Part shown: positions 11,995 to 20,374 of the stretch, piece after piece | How the letters are laid out: each line of letters starts with the position of its first letter | Numbering within the stretch: the first letter of the stretch is position 1 | Assembly: GCF_000968015.1 (NCBI RefSeq) | Contig: NZ_LACH01000051.1 | Span: 1-46,559, forward strand | Direction: 5' to 3' | DNA length: 46,559 nucleotides | DNA from: Pseudomonas fluorescens | GTDB taxonomy: Bacteria; Pseudomonadota; Gammaproteobacteria; Pseudomonadales; Pseudomonadaceae | Notes under the pieces: model-generated | Databases searched by the model: none | Told to the model about the DNA's origin: nothing | What the model saw: only the letters and a program-made list of their open reading frames with translations | Program-made: the position numbers and the translations under genes

Positions 11995-12882
11995 ATGAAA
12001 ATCGCTTTTATCGGTCTCGGCAACATGGGCGCGCCAATGGCGCGCAACCTGATCAAGGCTGGCCATGCACTGCAGCTGGTCGATCTGAACAAAACCGTTC
12101 TGGCAGAGCTGGAGCAACTGGGCGGCAGCATCAGCGCTTCGGCGCGTGAAGCCGCTCAAGGCGCAGAATTGGTGATCACCATGCTGCCCGCCGCTGTGCA
12201 TGTGCGCAGCGTGTGGCTGGGTGAAGACGGCGTGCTGGCAGGTATCGCCAAGGGCGTGCCGGCGGTCGATTGCAGCACCATCGATCCGCAGACGGCGCGT
12301 GATGTCGCGGCGGCGGCGGCCAAGCAAGGCGTGGCCATGGCGGATGCGCCTGTGTCGGGCGGTACTGGCGGTGCGGCGGCCGGGACCCTGACGTTCATGG
12401 TCGGCGCTACCCCTGAGCTGTTCGCCACCCTGCAACCGGTATTGGCGCAGATGGGCCGCAACATCGTCCATTGCGGCGAAGTCGGCACCGGGCAAATTGC
12501 CAAGATCTGCAACAACCTGCTGCTGGCGATCTCGATGGTCGGTGTCAGTGAAGCCATGGCGCTGGGTGATGCTCTCGGGATCGACACAACAGTGCTGGCC
12601 GGGATCATCAACAGTTCCACCGGGCGTTGCTGGAGTTCGGAAATGTACAACCCGTGGCCGGGCATCGTTGAAACGGCGCCGGCCTCGCGCGGCTATACCG
12701 GTGGTTTCGGTGCTGAACTGATGCTCAAGGATCTGGGGCTGGCCACGGAAGCGGCACGTCAGGCGCACCAACCGGTGGTGCTCGGCGCGGTGGCCCAGCA
12801 GTTGTATCAGGCGATGAGCCAGCGTGGGGAAGGTGGCAAGGACTTCTCGGCGATCATCAACAGCTATCGCAAACCCCAATAA
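11995..12882 (+). CDS. mmsB: 3-hydroxyisobutyrate dehydrogenase MmsB
   Basis: MmsB oxidises 3-hydroxyisobutyrate to methylmalonate semialdehyde with NAD+, feeding the enzyme encoded just upstream. The 295-residue protein has an N-terminal Rossmann motif GLGNMGAPMARNLI (residues 7-20), the substrate loop DAPVSGGTGGAAAGTL, and the family catalytic lysine in GTGQIAKICNN (Lys170), then the all-helical C-terminal domain. An AAGGAG ribosome-binding site precedes the start, 10 bases after mmsA. A palindromic repeat pair and a strong terminator follow, which closes the operon. Confidence 0.96.
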   Translation: MKIAFIGLGNMGAPMARNLIKAGHALQLVDLNKTVLAELEQLGGSISASAREAAQGAELVITMLPAAVHVRSVWLGEDGVLAGIAKGVPAVDCSTIDPQTARDVAAAAAKQGVAMADAPVSGGTGGAAAGTLTFMVGATPELFATLQPVLAQMGRNIVHCGEVGTGQIAKICNNLLLAISMVGVSEAMALGDALGIDTTVLAGIINSSTGRCWSSEMYNPWPGIVETAPASRGYTGGFGAELMLKDLGLATEAARQAHQPVVLGAVAQQLYQAMSQRGEGGKDFSAIINSYRKPQ

Positions 12883-12898
12883 AGGGTTTTCCGGAATG

Positions 12899-13018
12899 GT
12901 GGCGAGGGGGCTTGCCCCCGTTCGGCGGCGAAGCCGTCGTAAAACCTGCCGACACGGTGTGACTGAAGGAATGTAGGGGAGTGCTGCGCACTCCAACGGG
13001 GGTAAACCCCCTCACCAC
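12899..13018. repeat. Inverted pair of Pseudomonas intergenic repeats after mmsB
   Basis: A GTGGCGAGGGGGCTTGCCCC unit at 12899-12922 is mirrored by its near reverse complement at 12995-13018. The inner arms form further small palindromes (GGCGGCGAAGCCGTC and GAGTGCTGCGCACTC). This is the layout of paired REP-type elements common between Pseudomonas genes. It lies between the mmsB stop and the operon terminator, so it would be transcribed as the 3' UTR. Confidence 0.75.
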
Positions 13019-13044
13019 AGGTCTGCATTGACCCAAAGATATTT

Positions 13045-13081
13045 ACCGGGAGATCACGTCGGGTGATCTCCCGGTTTTTTT
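13045..13081 (+). terminator. Rho-independent terminator of mmsAB
   Basis: A perfect 13-base stem (ACCGGGAGATCAC with GTGATCTCCCGGT) and a 5-base loop are followed by a run of T at 13074-13081. It ends only four bases before the convergent cupin gene stop. Confidence 0.9.
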
Positions 13082-13084
13082 GCA

Positions 13085-13429
13085 TCAGGCAAACACGAAA
13101 TATTTGCGCACGGTTTCAACCACTTCCCACGTGCCTTTCATCCCCGGCTCAATGACGAAAATATCACCGGCGCGCAGATGGATAGGCTCTTTCCCCTCCG
13201 GGGTGATGATGCAATAGCCTTCGCGGAAATCGCAGTATTCCCACTTCACGTATTCCACATACCATTTGCCCGGTGTGCAGATCCAGGTGCCCATGATTTT
13301 GCTGCCGTCTTCACTGGTGTAGGCGTTGAGGTTGACGGTGTGCGGGTCGCCTTCGAGTTTTTCCCATTTGCAGGCATCGAGTACCGGCAGTGGGTGAGTG
13401 TCGCGAAGAACGGTAATAGGTGCGGTCAT
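13085..13429 (-). CDS. Cupin-domain protein (EutQ/DUF861 type)
   Basis: This 114-residue protein consists of one cupin barrel of the DUF861 kind, with TWICTPGKWYVEYVKWEYC, an EGYCIITPEG turn and a second cupin motif LRAGDIFVIEPGMKGTWEV. Such proteins include ureidoglycine aminohydrolase-like and EutQ-like members, but many have no known substrate. I cannot assign a reaction. The start at 13429 has CCGGAG just upstream, whereas the longer frame to 13483 has none. The gene stands alone: it is convergent with mmsB and reads away from the LysR gene behind it without a tight junction. Confidence 0.85.
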   Translation of the reverse strand: MTAPITVLRDTHPLPVLDACKWEKLEGDPHTVNLNAYTSEDGSKIMGTWICTPGKWYVEYVKWEYCDFREGYCIITPEGKEPIHLRAGDIFVIEPGMKGTWEVVETVRKYFVFA

Positions 13430-13541
13430 GTGGACTCCGGGGCAATGGACTAGAGAACTGAAGTCGCACCCTATAGCGCCCATGCTCCGCTCAGTTGTCT
13501 GTGGTCGACATCGAAGTATCCAGAAACGCGCAGACTCGACA

Positions 13542-14423
13542 CTAAAGGGTCAAGGCGTGCAGCAGGGCTGTCGCATAGCCGGGCAGCGTCGCGAAGTCCC
13601 TGGCGCAAATCAGTAGTTTGCGTTGGGCCCACGATTCTTGCAGTGTGATGCTCTTGAATGGTGTCTCCCCCGGCCAACGCTCGACCGCTGCCAAGGGCAC
13701 GATCGCCAGCCCGGCCCCCCGAGCGACCATGCGCATCACACCCTCAAAACCGTCGGCGCGGATGCGGATTTGCAGGCGTGACCCGGTGTGCAGCGCCTGT
13801 TCCTCCAGGTACACCGCCAACGCACTGTTGGCGTTCAGACCGACATAGTCGTGGCGCAAGGTGTCGATGAAGCTCACAACACTTGCGTGTGCCAAGGGAT
13901 GATCGCGGGGCATGATCAGCACCAGCGGATCGTCGCGAAACGGGCGGGTCTGCAGGTCATCGGTGTCCACGGCGTCAGAGACGATGCCCAGGTCTGCCGC
14001 ACCTTGGCGCAAGGCGTGGGTGATGCGTGCACTGGGCAGTTCCTGTAGATCGATGTCGAGGTTGGGGTGGCCGCGCAGAAAGTCCGCGAGCAACTCCGGC
14101 AGGTACTCGGTGATCGCCGTGGTATTGCACAACAGTCGCACTTGGCCTTTGACGCCGTTGGCGTATTCCGCCAGATCCTGCTGCATGCGTTCGGCCTGTT
14201 GCAGCAGGACGCGAGCGTGTTGCGCCAGGGCCTTGCCGGCCGGGGTAGGGCTGACACCGCGGCGACCACGCTGCAAAAACTCTATCCCCAACGAAGCCTC
14301 CATGGCGCGGATGCGTGCACTCGCCGCCGCCAGGGACAGATGACTGCGAGCGGCGCCGGCGGTGATGTTGCCGCTGTCGAGGATGTTCAGGTAAAGGCGC
14401 AGGTCGGTCAGGTCGAAGTGCAT
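13542..14423 (-). CDS. LysR-family transcriptional regulator, divergent from a TauE/SafE permease
   Basis: This 293-residue LysR-type regulator has its helix-turn-helix in DLRLYLNILDSGNITAGAA and LSLAAASARIRAMEAS, then a LysR substrate-binding domain. The ATG at 14423 begins the canonical MHFDLTDLRLYL start; the upstream extension runs into a repeat element and was rejected. It is divergent from the TauE/SafE permease at 14658, with a palindromic repeat pair between them. LysR-TauE pairs are common, and the regulator probably controls that exporter, but the effector is unknown. Confidence 0.9.
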   Translation of the reverse strand: MHFDLTDLRLYLNILDSGNITAGAARSHLSLAAASARIRAMEASLGIEFLQRGRRGVSPTPAGKALAQHARVLLQQAERMQQDLAEYANGVKGQVRLLCNTTAITEYLPELLADFLRGHPNLDIDLQELPSARITHALRQGAADLGIVSDAVDTDDLQTRPFRDDPLVLIMPRDHPLAHASVVSFIDTLRHDYVGLNANSALAVYLEEQALHTGSRLQIRIRADGFEGVMRMVARGAGLAIVPLAAVERWPGETPFKSITLQESWAQRKLLICARDFATLPGYATALLHALTL

Positions 14424-14461
14424 CGTACTGCCTCGGGATTTTGGTTGTTCCGGGGGGCCTC

Positions 14462-14554
14462 TTCGCGAGCAAGCCCGCTCCCACATTTGATCTCCACAAC
14501 ACACGAATTTAGTGTGCGACGAAGATCCAATGTGGGAGCGGGCTTGCTCGCGAA
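14462..14554. repeat. Paired REP-type palindrome between the LysR and TauE genes
   Basis: TTCGCGAGCAAGCCCGCTCC at 14462 and its exact reverse complement ending at 14554 (24-base arms each) flank a 45-base centre. This is the common Pseudomonas GTGGGAGC(G)GGCTTGCTCGCGAA element in inverted-pair form. Confidence 0.85.
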
Positions 14555-14657
14555 GGCGTCAGCAGCCGCAGCGAGGTTCTTAGCCTCTTGTCTTACAAGA
14601 GGCTGCCTCAGTATATGGCAGATTTCCAAGCAGCCAATCCAGGCCCACGATAGCGCC

Positions 14658-15422
14658 ATGAATACTCTCGCCGCGTTCTATCAAAACCTCGGTCTGGCCC
14701 TTTCATTGATGGTCATCGCGACCTTTCTGCTGGCCGGAATGATCAAGGGTGTGATCGGCCTCGGTCTGCCAACCATCGCAATGGGCCTGCTCGGTCTGGC
14801 TATGGCTCCGTCGCAGGCTGCCGCGTTGCTGATCATCCCCGCGACGCTCACCAATGTCTGGCAATTGGCATTCGGTGGGCATCTGTCAGGGTTGATCAAA
14901 CGCCTGTGGCCGATGCTGTTGGCGATCTTCATCGGCACCGGAGCCGGTACGTTGTGGATCGGCATGGCCGGTGGTCATTGGGTCGTGCGGGGATTGGGCG
15001 CGGCGCTGTTGCTCTATGCGTTGAGCGGATTGTTTCTGCCGACCTTGCGCGTCGGCTGTCACACCGAGCGTTGGCTCGGTCCGCTTTGCGGCGTGTTGAC
15101 GGGCGTCATCACCTCGGCCACCGGCGTCTTCGTGATTCCGGCCGTGCCTTATCTGCAAGCCTTGGGCTTGAGCAAGGATGAACTGGTGCAGGCGCTGGGT
15201 CTGTCGTTCACCGTCTCGACCCTGGCCTTGGCCGCCGGCCTGTTATGGCGCGGCGCGCTGGGCGGCGGCGAATTAAGTGCGTCGTTGCTGGCGCTGATTC
15301 CGGCGGTACTCGGCATGTTGCTGGGGCAATGGCTGCGCCAGCGGATCAGCGCCGTGTTGTTCAAGCGTGTGTTCTTCATCGGCCTCGGCGTGCTCGGCGG
15401 CCATTTGCTGATCAGCGGGTAG
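14658..15422 (+). CDS. TauE/SafE-family membrane permease
   Basis: This 254-residue integral membrane protein belongs to the sulfite exporter TauE/SafE family, whose members move sulfonates, sulfite or organic acids. Hydrophobic helices run throughout. Two half-repeats are visible: AGMIKGVIGLGLPTIAMGLLG near residues 24-44, and a second GVLTGVITSATGVFVIPAVPYLQALG near 145-170. I placed the start at the ATG at 14658, since the longer open frame upstream runs through the REP pair and antisense to the LysR gene. The 3' end overlaps the convergent monooxygenase gene by 11 bases. The transported substrate is unknown. Confidence 0.88.
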   Translation: MNTLAAFYQNLGLALSLMVIATFLLAGMIKGVIGLGLPTIAMGLLGLAMAPSQAAALLIIPATLTNVWQLAFGGHLSGLIKRLWPMLLAIFIGTGAGTLWIGMAGGHWVVRGLGAALLLYALSGLFLPTLRVGCHTERWLGPLCGVLTGVITSATGVFVIPAVPYLQALGLSKDELVQALGLSFTVSTLALAAGLLWRGALGGGELSASLLALIPAVLGMLLGQWLRQRISAVLFKRVFFIGLGVLGGHLLISG

Positions 15423-15726
15423 CGGACGACGGGCTGAGCATGTCGATGGCGCGGATATCGAAATCCCGTTCCAGGTACTCATCGCGCTGCTCGAGGAACT
15501 GCTTCATGTGTGGCAGATTCGAGTGCACGTCGAGGTGGGCCTGGGACTGCCAAATCTCGTAGAAGATAAACAGCGTCGGGTCCTGTTTATCGCGCAGCAT
15601 GTGGTATTCGATGCAACCGGGCTCGGCACGGCTTGCTTCCACATAGCTGCTGAAAAACGCGTCGAAGGCGTCAGATTTTTCCGGGCGGGTCTTGGCGTGC
15701 AGGATGAAGCCTTGCATTTCACTCAT
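15412..15726 (-). CDS. YgiN-like quinol/antibiotic biosynthesis monooxygenase (ABM fold)
   Basis: This 104-residue protein has the dimeric alpha+beta barrel of the ABM superfamily, shown by FILHAKTRPEKSDAFDAFF, EPGCIEYHMLRDKQDPTLFIFYEIWQS and the helix NLPHMKQFLEQ. E. coli YgiN of this family acts on quinols and is encoded next to the quinone reductase MdaB. Here the gene is divergent from mdaB, which supports a quinone-cycling or redox-protection role. The ATG at 15726 has GAGGAG upstream. The 3' end overlaps the TauE gene by 11 bases on the opposite strand. Confidence 0.87.
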   Translation of the reverse strand: MSEMQGFILHAKTRPEKSDAFDAFFSSYVEASRAEPGCIEYHMLRDKQDPTLFIFYEIWQSQAHLDVHSNLPHMKQFLEQRDEYLERDFDIRAIDMLSPSSATR

Positions 15727-15802
15727 CAGAAATCTCCTCAAGTTCAGAATCGGCGCAAGTTTATGGCAACAATCACCTGTCGATTCGTGCGTATTGGTCA
15801 AA

Positions 15803-15819
15803 TGAATTTTGTGAATTCA
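15803..15819. promoter_or_regulatory. Palindrome between the monooxygenase and mdaB genes (candidate operator)
   Basis: TGAATT-TTGTG-AATTCA is a perfect 6-5-6 inverted repeat, 77 bases from the monooxygenase start and 68 bases from the mdaB start, in the shared 160-base control region. The spacing suits a dimeric regulator. No specific regulator can be named. Confidence 0.35.
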
Positions 15820-15886
15820 GCGCTTATTCCGCGCGAGGCAGATCGCTACTCTGCCGCCATCGAATTCCAACCTTCCGAGACTTCCC

Positions 15887-16477
15887 ATGAAAAAAGTCCT
15901 GTTGCTCAATGGCGGCAAAAAATTTGCCCACTCCGATGGCCGCTACAACACCACCCTGCATGAAGCTGCGCTGAGCGTGCTGGATCGCGGCGGCGTCGAC
16001 GTGAAAGCCACCTTCATCGACGAGGGTTACGACGTCGCCGAAGAAGTCGCCAAATTCCTCTGGGCCGACGTGATCATTTATCAGATGCCCGGCTGGTGGA
16101 TGGGCGCGCCCTGGACCGTCAAGAAGTACATCGACGAAGTCTTTACCGAAGGGCACGGCAGCCTTTACGCCAGCGACGGCCGCACCCGTTCCGACGCGTC
16201 GCAAAAATACGGCAGCGGTGGCCTGTTGCAGGGCAAGCAATACATGTTGTCCCTGACCTGGAACGCGCCGCAGCAAGCCTTCGACGACCCGACCGACTTC
16301 TTCGAAGCCAAGGGCGTTGACGCGGTGTACTTCCCGTTCCACAAGGCCAACGAGTTCCTCGGCATGACCGGTTTGCCGACGTTCCTGGCCGTCGATGTGA
16401 TGAAGCGCCCCAACGTCGAAGCCGATATCGCGCGCTATGAGCGCCATTTGACCGAAGTGTTCGGCCTGCCGGCGTAA
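15887..16477 (+). CDS. mdaB: NADPH:quinone oxidoreductase MdaB (modulator of drug activity B)
   Basis: MdaB is a flavodoxin-fold FAD enzyme that reduces quinones by two electrons with NADPH, which limits semiquinone and oxidative damage. The 196-residue protein starts MKKVLLLNGGKKFAHSDGRYN, with the flavin-binding GWWMGAPWTVKKYIDEV segment (about residues 70-86) and a SLTWNAPQQAFDD segment. Its length matches E. coli MdaB (about 193). It is divergent from the YgiN-like gene and is followed by a REP-type hairpin and a LysR gene on the same strand, which could also control it. Confidence 0.93.
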   Translation: MKKVLLLNGGKKFAHSDGRYNTTLHEAALSVLDRGGVDVKATFIDEGYDVAEEVAKFLWADVIIYQMPGWWMGAPWTVKKYIDEVFTEGHGSLYASDGRTRSDASQKYGSGGLLQGKQYMLSLTWNAPQQAFDDPTDFFEAKGVDAVYFPFHKANEFLGMTGLPTFLAVDVMKRPNVEADIARYERHLTEVFGLPA

Positions 16478-16511
16478 GCGTTTCGGGCTACTATCCGTCG
16501 CAACGGCCGTA

Positions 16512-16583
16512 AAGATCGCAGCCTTCGGCAGCTCCTACAGGCGTACGCAAAACTCTGTAGGAGCTGCCGAAGGCTGCGATCTT
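16512..16583. repeat. Perfect inverted repeat of the GATCGCAGCCTTCGGC class
   Basis: A 29-base arm starting AAGATCGCAGCCTTCGGCAG at 16512-16540 is exactly complementary to 16555-16583, leaving a 14-base loop. It is another widespread Pseudomonas intergenic repeat. It sits between mdaB and the LysR gene and could act as a transcription or mRNA-end signal. Confidence 0.85.
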
Positions 16584-16622
16584 GGCGATTGATGCCATGC
16601 CGATTTGCGAAAGAGGACACAC

Positions 16623-17534
16623 GTGAAAGCCAGATCCGATGAGTTGCAGATTTTCGTCTGCGTGATTGAATGCGGGTCGATTTCCGCTGCGGCCGAACAG
16701 GTCGGGCAAACGCCTTCAGCGGTCAGCCGTACGCTGTCGCGGCTGGAGGCAAAACTTGATACCACGCTGATCAACCGCACCACACGACGCATGGACCTGA
16801 CCGAAGAGGGCAAGTACTTCTTCGAGCACGCCAAGCTGATTCTCGATCAGATGGACGAGCTCGAAGAGCGCCTGACCTCACGCCAGCAAACCCCGTCCGG
16901 GCGTCTGCGGATCAACGCGGCATCGCCGTTCATGCTGCACGCCATCGTGCCGTACATCGACGAGTTCCGCCGGCTCTATCCGGACATCCAGCTGGAACTC
17001 AACAGCAACGACCTGATCATCGATTTGCTCGAGCAAAGCACCGACATCGCCATCCGCATCGGCACGCTCGCCGACTCGACTTTGCACGCTCGATCGCTGG
17101 GCTGCAGTCCGCTGCACATCGTCGCCAGCCCGGCCTATCTGGAAAAACACGGTGTACCGGCTGAAGTGGCGGATTTGTCCGGGCACACGCTGCTGGGCTT
17201 TACTCAGAACGAAGGCCTCAACCAATGGCCGCTGCGTTACGTTCACGGTGATCGCTGGCCGATTCAGGCATCAATCAGCGCGTCCAGCGGCGAGACGATC
17301 AGGCACTTGGCGCTCGAAGGTCAGGGCATTGCCTGCCTGTCGCACTTCATGACGATTGATGACATTCGCGCCGGACGTTTGCAGGTGCTGCTGGCGGATT
17401 TCAACAGCGGGTATCGCCAGCCGATCAATGCCGTGTACTACCGCAACTCGCAACTTGCCCTACGGATTCAGTGCTTCCTGGACTTCATCCAGGGCAAATT
17501 GGCGGTTTACGCGAACGCGGATTTCAAGGGCTGA
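16623..17534 (+). CDS. LysR-family transcriptional regulator
   Basis: This 303-residue LysR-type protein resembles the CrgA/YafC branch. It starts KARSDELQIFVCVIECGS, continues with the helix-turn-helix AEQVGQTPSAVSRTLSRLEAK and then INRTTRRMDLTEEGKYF. The effector domain includes DIAIRIGTLADSTLHAR. I chose the GTG at 16623, with AAGAGGA 6-12 bases before it, over the in-frame TTG at 16605. It is followed by an epimerase gene on the same strand after about 100 bases. Likely targets are mdaB upstream or the epimerase downstream, but neither is proven. Confidence 0.88.
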   Translation: MKARSDELQIFVCVIECGSISAAAEQVGQTPSAVSRTLSRLEAKLDTTLINRTTRRMDLTEEGKYFFEHAKLILDQMDELEERLTSRQQTPSGRLRINAASPFMLHAIVPYIDEFRRLYPDIQLELNSNDLIIDLLEQSTDIAIRIGTLADSTLHARSLGCSPLHIVASPAYLEKHGVPAEVADLSGHTLLGFTQNEGLNQWPLRYVHGDRWPIQASISASSGETIRHLALEGQGIACLSHFMTIDDIRAGRLQVLLADFNSGYRQPINAVYYRNSQLALRIQCFLDFIQGKLAVYANADFKG

Positions 17535-17637
17535 TTCGTGACCCCTGCGCAAGAGTGAATTGGGCAACGCTGTCTGTTTCCTTAGGCATCGGTCCTCGAT
17601 ACTGGCTGCATCACTTATTAACGCAGGGAGTTTCTCC

Positions 17638-18531
17638 ATGAACGTATTCATTACCGGCGCCGCGGGTTTCATTGGCGGCTCCATCGCCACCGGTCTGGTC
17701 CGCGCCGGCCACAAAGTCACCGGCCTGGTTCGCAGTGCTGAACAAGCCAATGAACTGAGTGTTCTGGGCATCACCCCGGTGCTCGGCACGCTTGATGACA
17801 GCGCATTGCTGGGCGAACAGGCCCGCGCTGCCGACGCCGTGATCAACGCCGCCAGCAGCGACCATCGCGGCGCGGTCGATGCGCTGCTCGATGCACTTCG
17901 CGGTTCCAACAAAGTGTTCCTGCACACCAGCGGCTCAAGCATCGTCGGCGATGCGTCGGGCGGCAAATCCAGCGACGTTATCTATTACGAAGACAACCTG
18001 CCGGCACCTACCGTCGACAAGGCTGCTCGCGTGGCCATCGACAACCTGATCCTCGCCGCAGCAAAGGACGGGGTGAACTCGGCAGTGATCTGCAACACCC
18101 TGATCTACGGCCATAGCCTGGGCGTCAAACGTGACAGCGTGCAGCTACCGCGCTTGCTGAAACAGGCGCGTAAAAGTGGTGTGGTCCGCCATGTCGGTAC
18201 CGGCCAGAACATCTGGTCCAACGTGCACATCGAAGACGTGGTTTCCCTGTACCTGCTGGCGCTGACCAACAACGTACCGGGCAGCTTCTACTTCGTCGAA
18301 AGCGGTGAAGCGTCGTTCATCGACATGACCACTGCGATTGCCCAAGCGCTGAATCTGGGTGAGCCACAAGACTGGCCGCTGAAAGAGGCCGAAGCCGAGT
18401 GGGGTTATGAAATGGCCAACTATGGCCTGGGCTCCAACAGCCGGGTTCGCGGTAAAAAGGCGCGCGAATTGCTGGGCTGGGCACCGAAGCGGACATCGGT
18501 GATTGAATGGATTCGTGACGAGATGGTGTGA
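17638..18531 (+). CDS. NAD(P)-dependent epimerase/dehydratase-like protein (atypical extended SDR)
   Basis: This 297-residue protein has an N-terminal Rossmann motif TGAAGFIGGSIATGLVRAGH (GxxGxxG at residues 7-13) and the VLGTLDD region of NAD(P)-binding NAD-dependent epimerase-like proteins. HTSGSSIVGDASGG follows in the middle, and VHIEDVVSLYLLAL near the C-terminus. I do not see a clear YxxxK catalytic pair, so an atypical or NmrA-like role is possible. The start at 17638 matches the family N-terminus; the frame extends further upstream but without homology. It follows a LysR gene in the same direction. The substrate is unknown. Confidence 0.85.
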   Translation: MNVFITGAAGFIGGSIATGLVRAGHKVTGLVRSAEQANELSVLGITPVLGTLDDSALLGEQARAADAVINAASSDHRGAVDALLDALRGSNKVFLHTSGSSIVGDASGGKSSDVIYYEDNLPAPTVDKAARVAIDNLILAAAKDGVNSAVICNTLIYGHSLGVKRDSVQLPRLLKQARKSGVVRHVGTGQNIWSNVHIEDVVSLYLLALTNNVPGSFYFVESGEASFIDMTTAIAQALNLGEPQDWPLKEAEAEWGYEMANYGLGSNSRVRGKKARELLGWAPKRTSVIEWIRDEMV

Positions 18532-18557
18532 GTTCGCTCTAGATCGCGTAATCGTTC

Positions 18558-18650
18558 ATCGCGAGCAAGCTCGCTCCCACATTTGATCTCCACTCGACAC
18601 AGATTTTGTGTACGACAAAGATCCACTATGGGAGCGAGCTTGCTCGCGAT
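18558..18650. repeat. Paired REP-type palindrome after the epimerase gene
   Basis: ATCGCGAGCAAGCTCGCTCC at 18558 is mirrored by a reverse-complement arm ending at 18650 (24-base arms with one mismatch). It is the same element class as at 14462 and 43670. Confidence 0.85.
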
Positions 18651-18739
18651 TGCGTTTCAGGTGACCCAATAACTGGCCGGGCCGCCCTCAAGTCCGTAAC
18701 ATCCGCCCCCTCTTTTCCCGCCTGTATTTTAGGTCACCC

Positions 18740-20185
18740 ATGAAACCCAAACGTCTGCGCGCCGATGTCCTGGCCGGACTCACCACGTCTTTCGCCCTGC
18801 TGCCCGAATGCATCGCCTTCGCGCTGGTTGCTCACCTCAATCCGTTGATGGGGCTTTACGGCGCTTTCATCATTTGTACGCTGACCGCGTTTTTTGGTGG
18901 GCGGCCGGGCATGGTGTCCGGCGCCGCCGGATCGATGGCCGTGGTGATCGTCGCGCTGGTGGTGCAGCACGGCGTGCAGTACTTGCTGGCCACCGTGTTG
19001 CTGGGTGGGTTGATCATGCTGGCGTTCGGGTTGCTGAAACTGGGCAAGCTGGTGCGCATGGTGCCGCACCCGGTGATGCTCGGCTTCGTCAACGGCCTGG
19101 CGATCATCATCGCCCTGGCGCAGCTGGAACACTTCAAGAACGGTGACGTCTGGCTCAGCGGCACGCCGCTGTACCTGATGGCAGGACTGGTTGCCGTGAC
19201 GATGGCCATCGTTTACTTGCTGCCGCGACTGACGCGCGCCGTGCCGCCAGCGCTGGTCGCGATTCTGGGTGTTGGTCTGGCGGTTTATCTGCTCGGTCTG
19301 CCGACTCGAACCTTGGGCGACATGGCGCACATCGCCGGCGGCTTGCCGACCTTTGCGCTGCCAGACATCCCCTGGAACCTGGAAACCCTGCGCATCATCG
19401 CCCCCTACGCGATATTGATGGCGTTGGTCGGTCTGCTGGAAACCCTGTTGACCCTGAACCTCACCGACGAGATCACCGAGAGCCGTGGCTACCCGGATCG
19501 CGAATGCGTGGCGCTGGGCGCGGCCAACATGGTCTCTGGTGTATTCGGCGGCATGGGCGGCTGCGCCATGATCGGGCAGACGGTGATCAACCTCAGTTCC
19601 GGTGGTCGCGGTCGGCTGTCCGGTGTGGTGGCCGGGGTGATGATTTTGCTGTTCATCCTCTTCCTTTCGCCGCTGATCGAGCGCATCCCGCTGGCCGCAT
19701 TGGTCGGGGTGATGTTCGTGGTGTCGCAGCAGACGTTTGCCTGGGCCTCGTTGCGGGTGGTGAACAAGGTGCCGCTAAACGACGTGTTAGTGATCATCGC
19801 CGTAACGGTCATTACGGTGTTCACCGATCTGGCTACCGCCGTGCTCTGCGGGATCATCATTGCGGCGCTCAACTTTGCCTGGCAACAGGCCCGTGAGCTT
19901 TATGCGGACAGTCACCTCGAAGCCGATGGCAGTAAGCTTTACCTTCTGCATGGCACGCTGTTCTTCGCCTCGACTGCGCCTTTTCTCAATCAGTTCGATC
20001 CCGCCAACGATCCGCCCGTCGTGACGATCGATTGTCGCCACCTGAGCTTCGTCGACTATTCGGCCATCGCCGCGCTGAATGCGCTGCGAGAGCGCTACAC
20101 CAAGGCCGGCAAGCACCTGCGCGTGCTGCACTTGTCCGAACGCTGCAAGAAACTGCTCAAACGCGCCCGCGTGAATCACGACTGA
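18740..20185 (+). CDS. SulP-family inorganic anion transporter with C-terminal STAS domain
   Basis: This 481-residue inner-membrane protein belongs to the SulP/SLC26 family, which carries sulfate, bicarbonate, dicarboxylates or other anions. The signature LRADVLAGLTTSFALLPECIAFALVA opens the protein, followed by GLYGAFIICTLTAFFGGRPGMVSGAAGSMA and many hydrophobic helices. A short STAS domain closes it (about residues 395-481, TIDCRHLSFVDYSAIAALNAL). It is shorter than many SulP proteins. No carbonic anhydrase or sulfur gene lies beside it, so the substrate cannot be inferred. It stands alone, with a REP pair upstream. Confidence 0.9.
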   Translation: MKPKRLRADVLAGLTTSFALLPECIAFALVAHLNPLMGLYGAFIICTLTAFFGGRPGMVSGAAGSMAVVIVALVVQHGVQYLLATVLLGGLIMLAFGLLKLGKLVRMVPHPVMLGFVNGLAIIIALAQLEHFKNGDVWLSGTPLYLMAGLVAVTMAIVYLLPRLTRAVPPALVAILGVGLAVYLLGLPTRTLGDMAHIAGGLPTFALPDIPWNLETLRIIAPYAILMALVGLLETLLTLNLTDEITESRGYPDRECVALGAANMVSGVFGGMGGCAMIGQTVINLSSGGRGRLSGVVAGVMILLFILFLSPLIERIPLAALVGVMFVVSQQTFAWASLRVVNKVPLNDVLVIIAVTVITVFTDLATAVLCGIIIAALNFAWQQARELYADSHLEADGSKLYLLHGTLFFASTAPFLNQFDPANDPPVVTIDCRHLSFVDYSAIAALNALRERYTKAGKHLRVLHLSERCKKLLKRARVNHD

Positions 20186-20291
20186 CGCCTGACTCCTCAG
20201 CAGGCGTGATGAAAATCCGCCTGCCCGATTTTCATAACACACGACCCCGCATACCTCTGCGCGACAACCCTTATCCCTTCACGAAAATTAC

Positions 20292-20308
20292 TTTCACCTC
20301 GTTTGAAA
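20292..20308. promoter_or_regulatory. TTTCA-N7-TGAAA inverted repeat upstream of the GntP gene (candidate RpiR-type operator)
   Basis: TTTCA at 20292 and TGAAA at 20304 form an inverted repeat with a 7-base spacer, 67 bases before the permease start. Further GAAA/TTTC motifs and a CACCTCG direct repeat (20295 and 20313) surround it. The linked RpiR-family regulator is the obvious candidate ligand, but this is inference. Confidence 0.3.
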
Positions 20309-20374
20309 ATCACACCTCGAAATGTTTTATGAGTTTCACAACCCATTCGACGTGACCCTTTCGAGGAGTACCGC

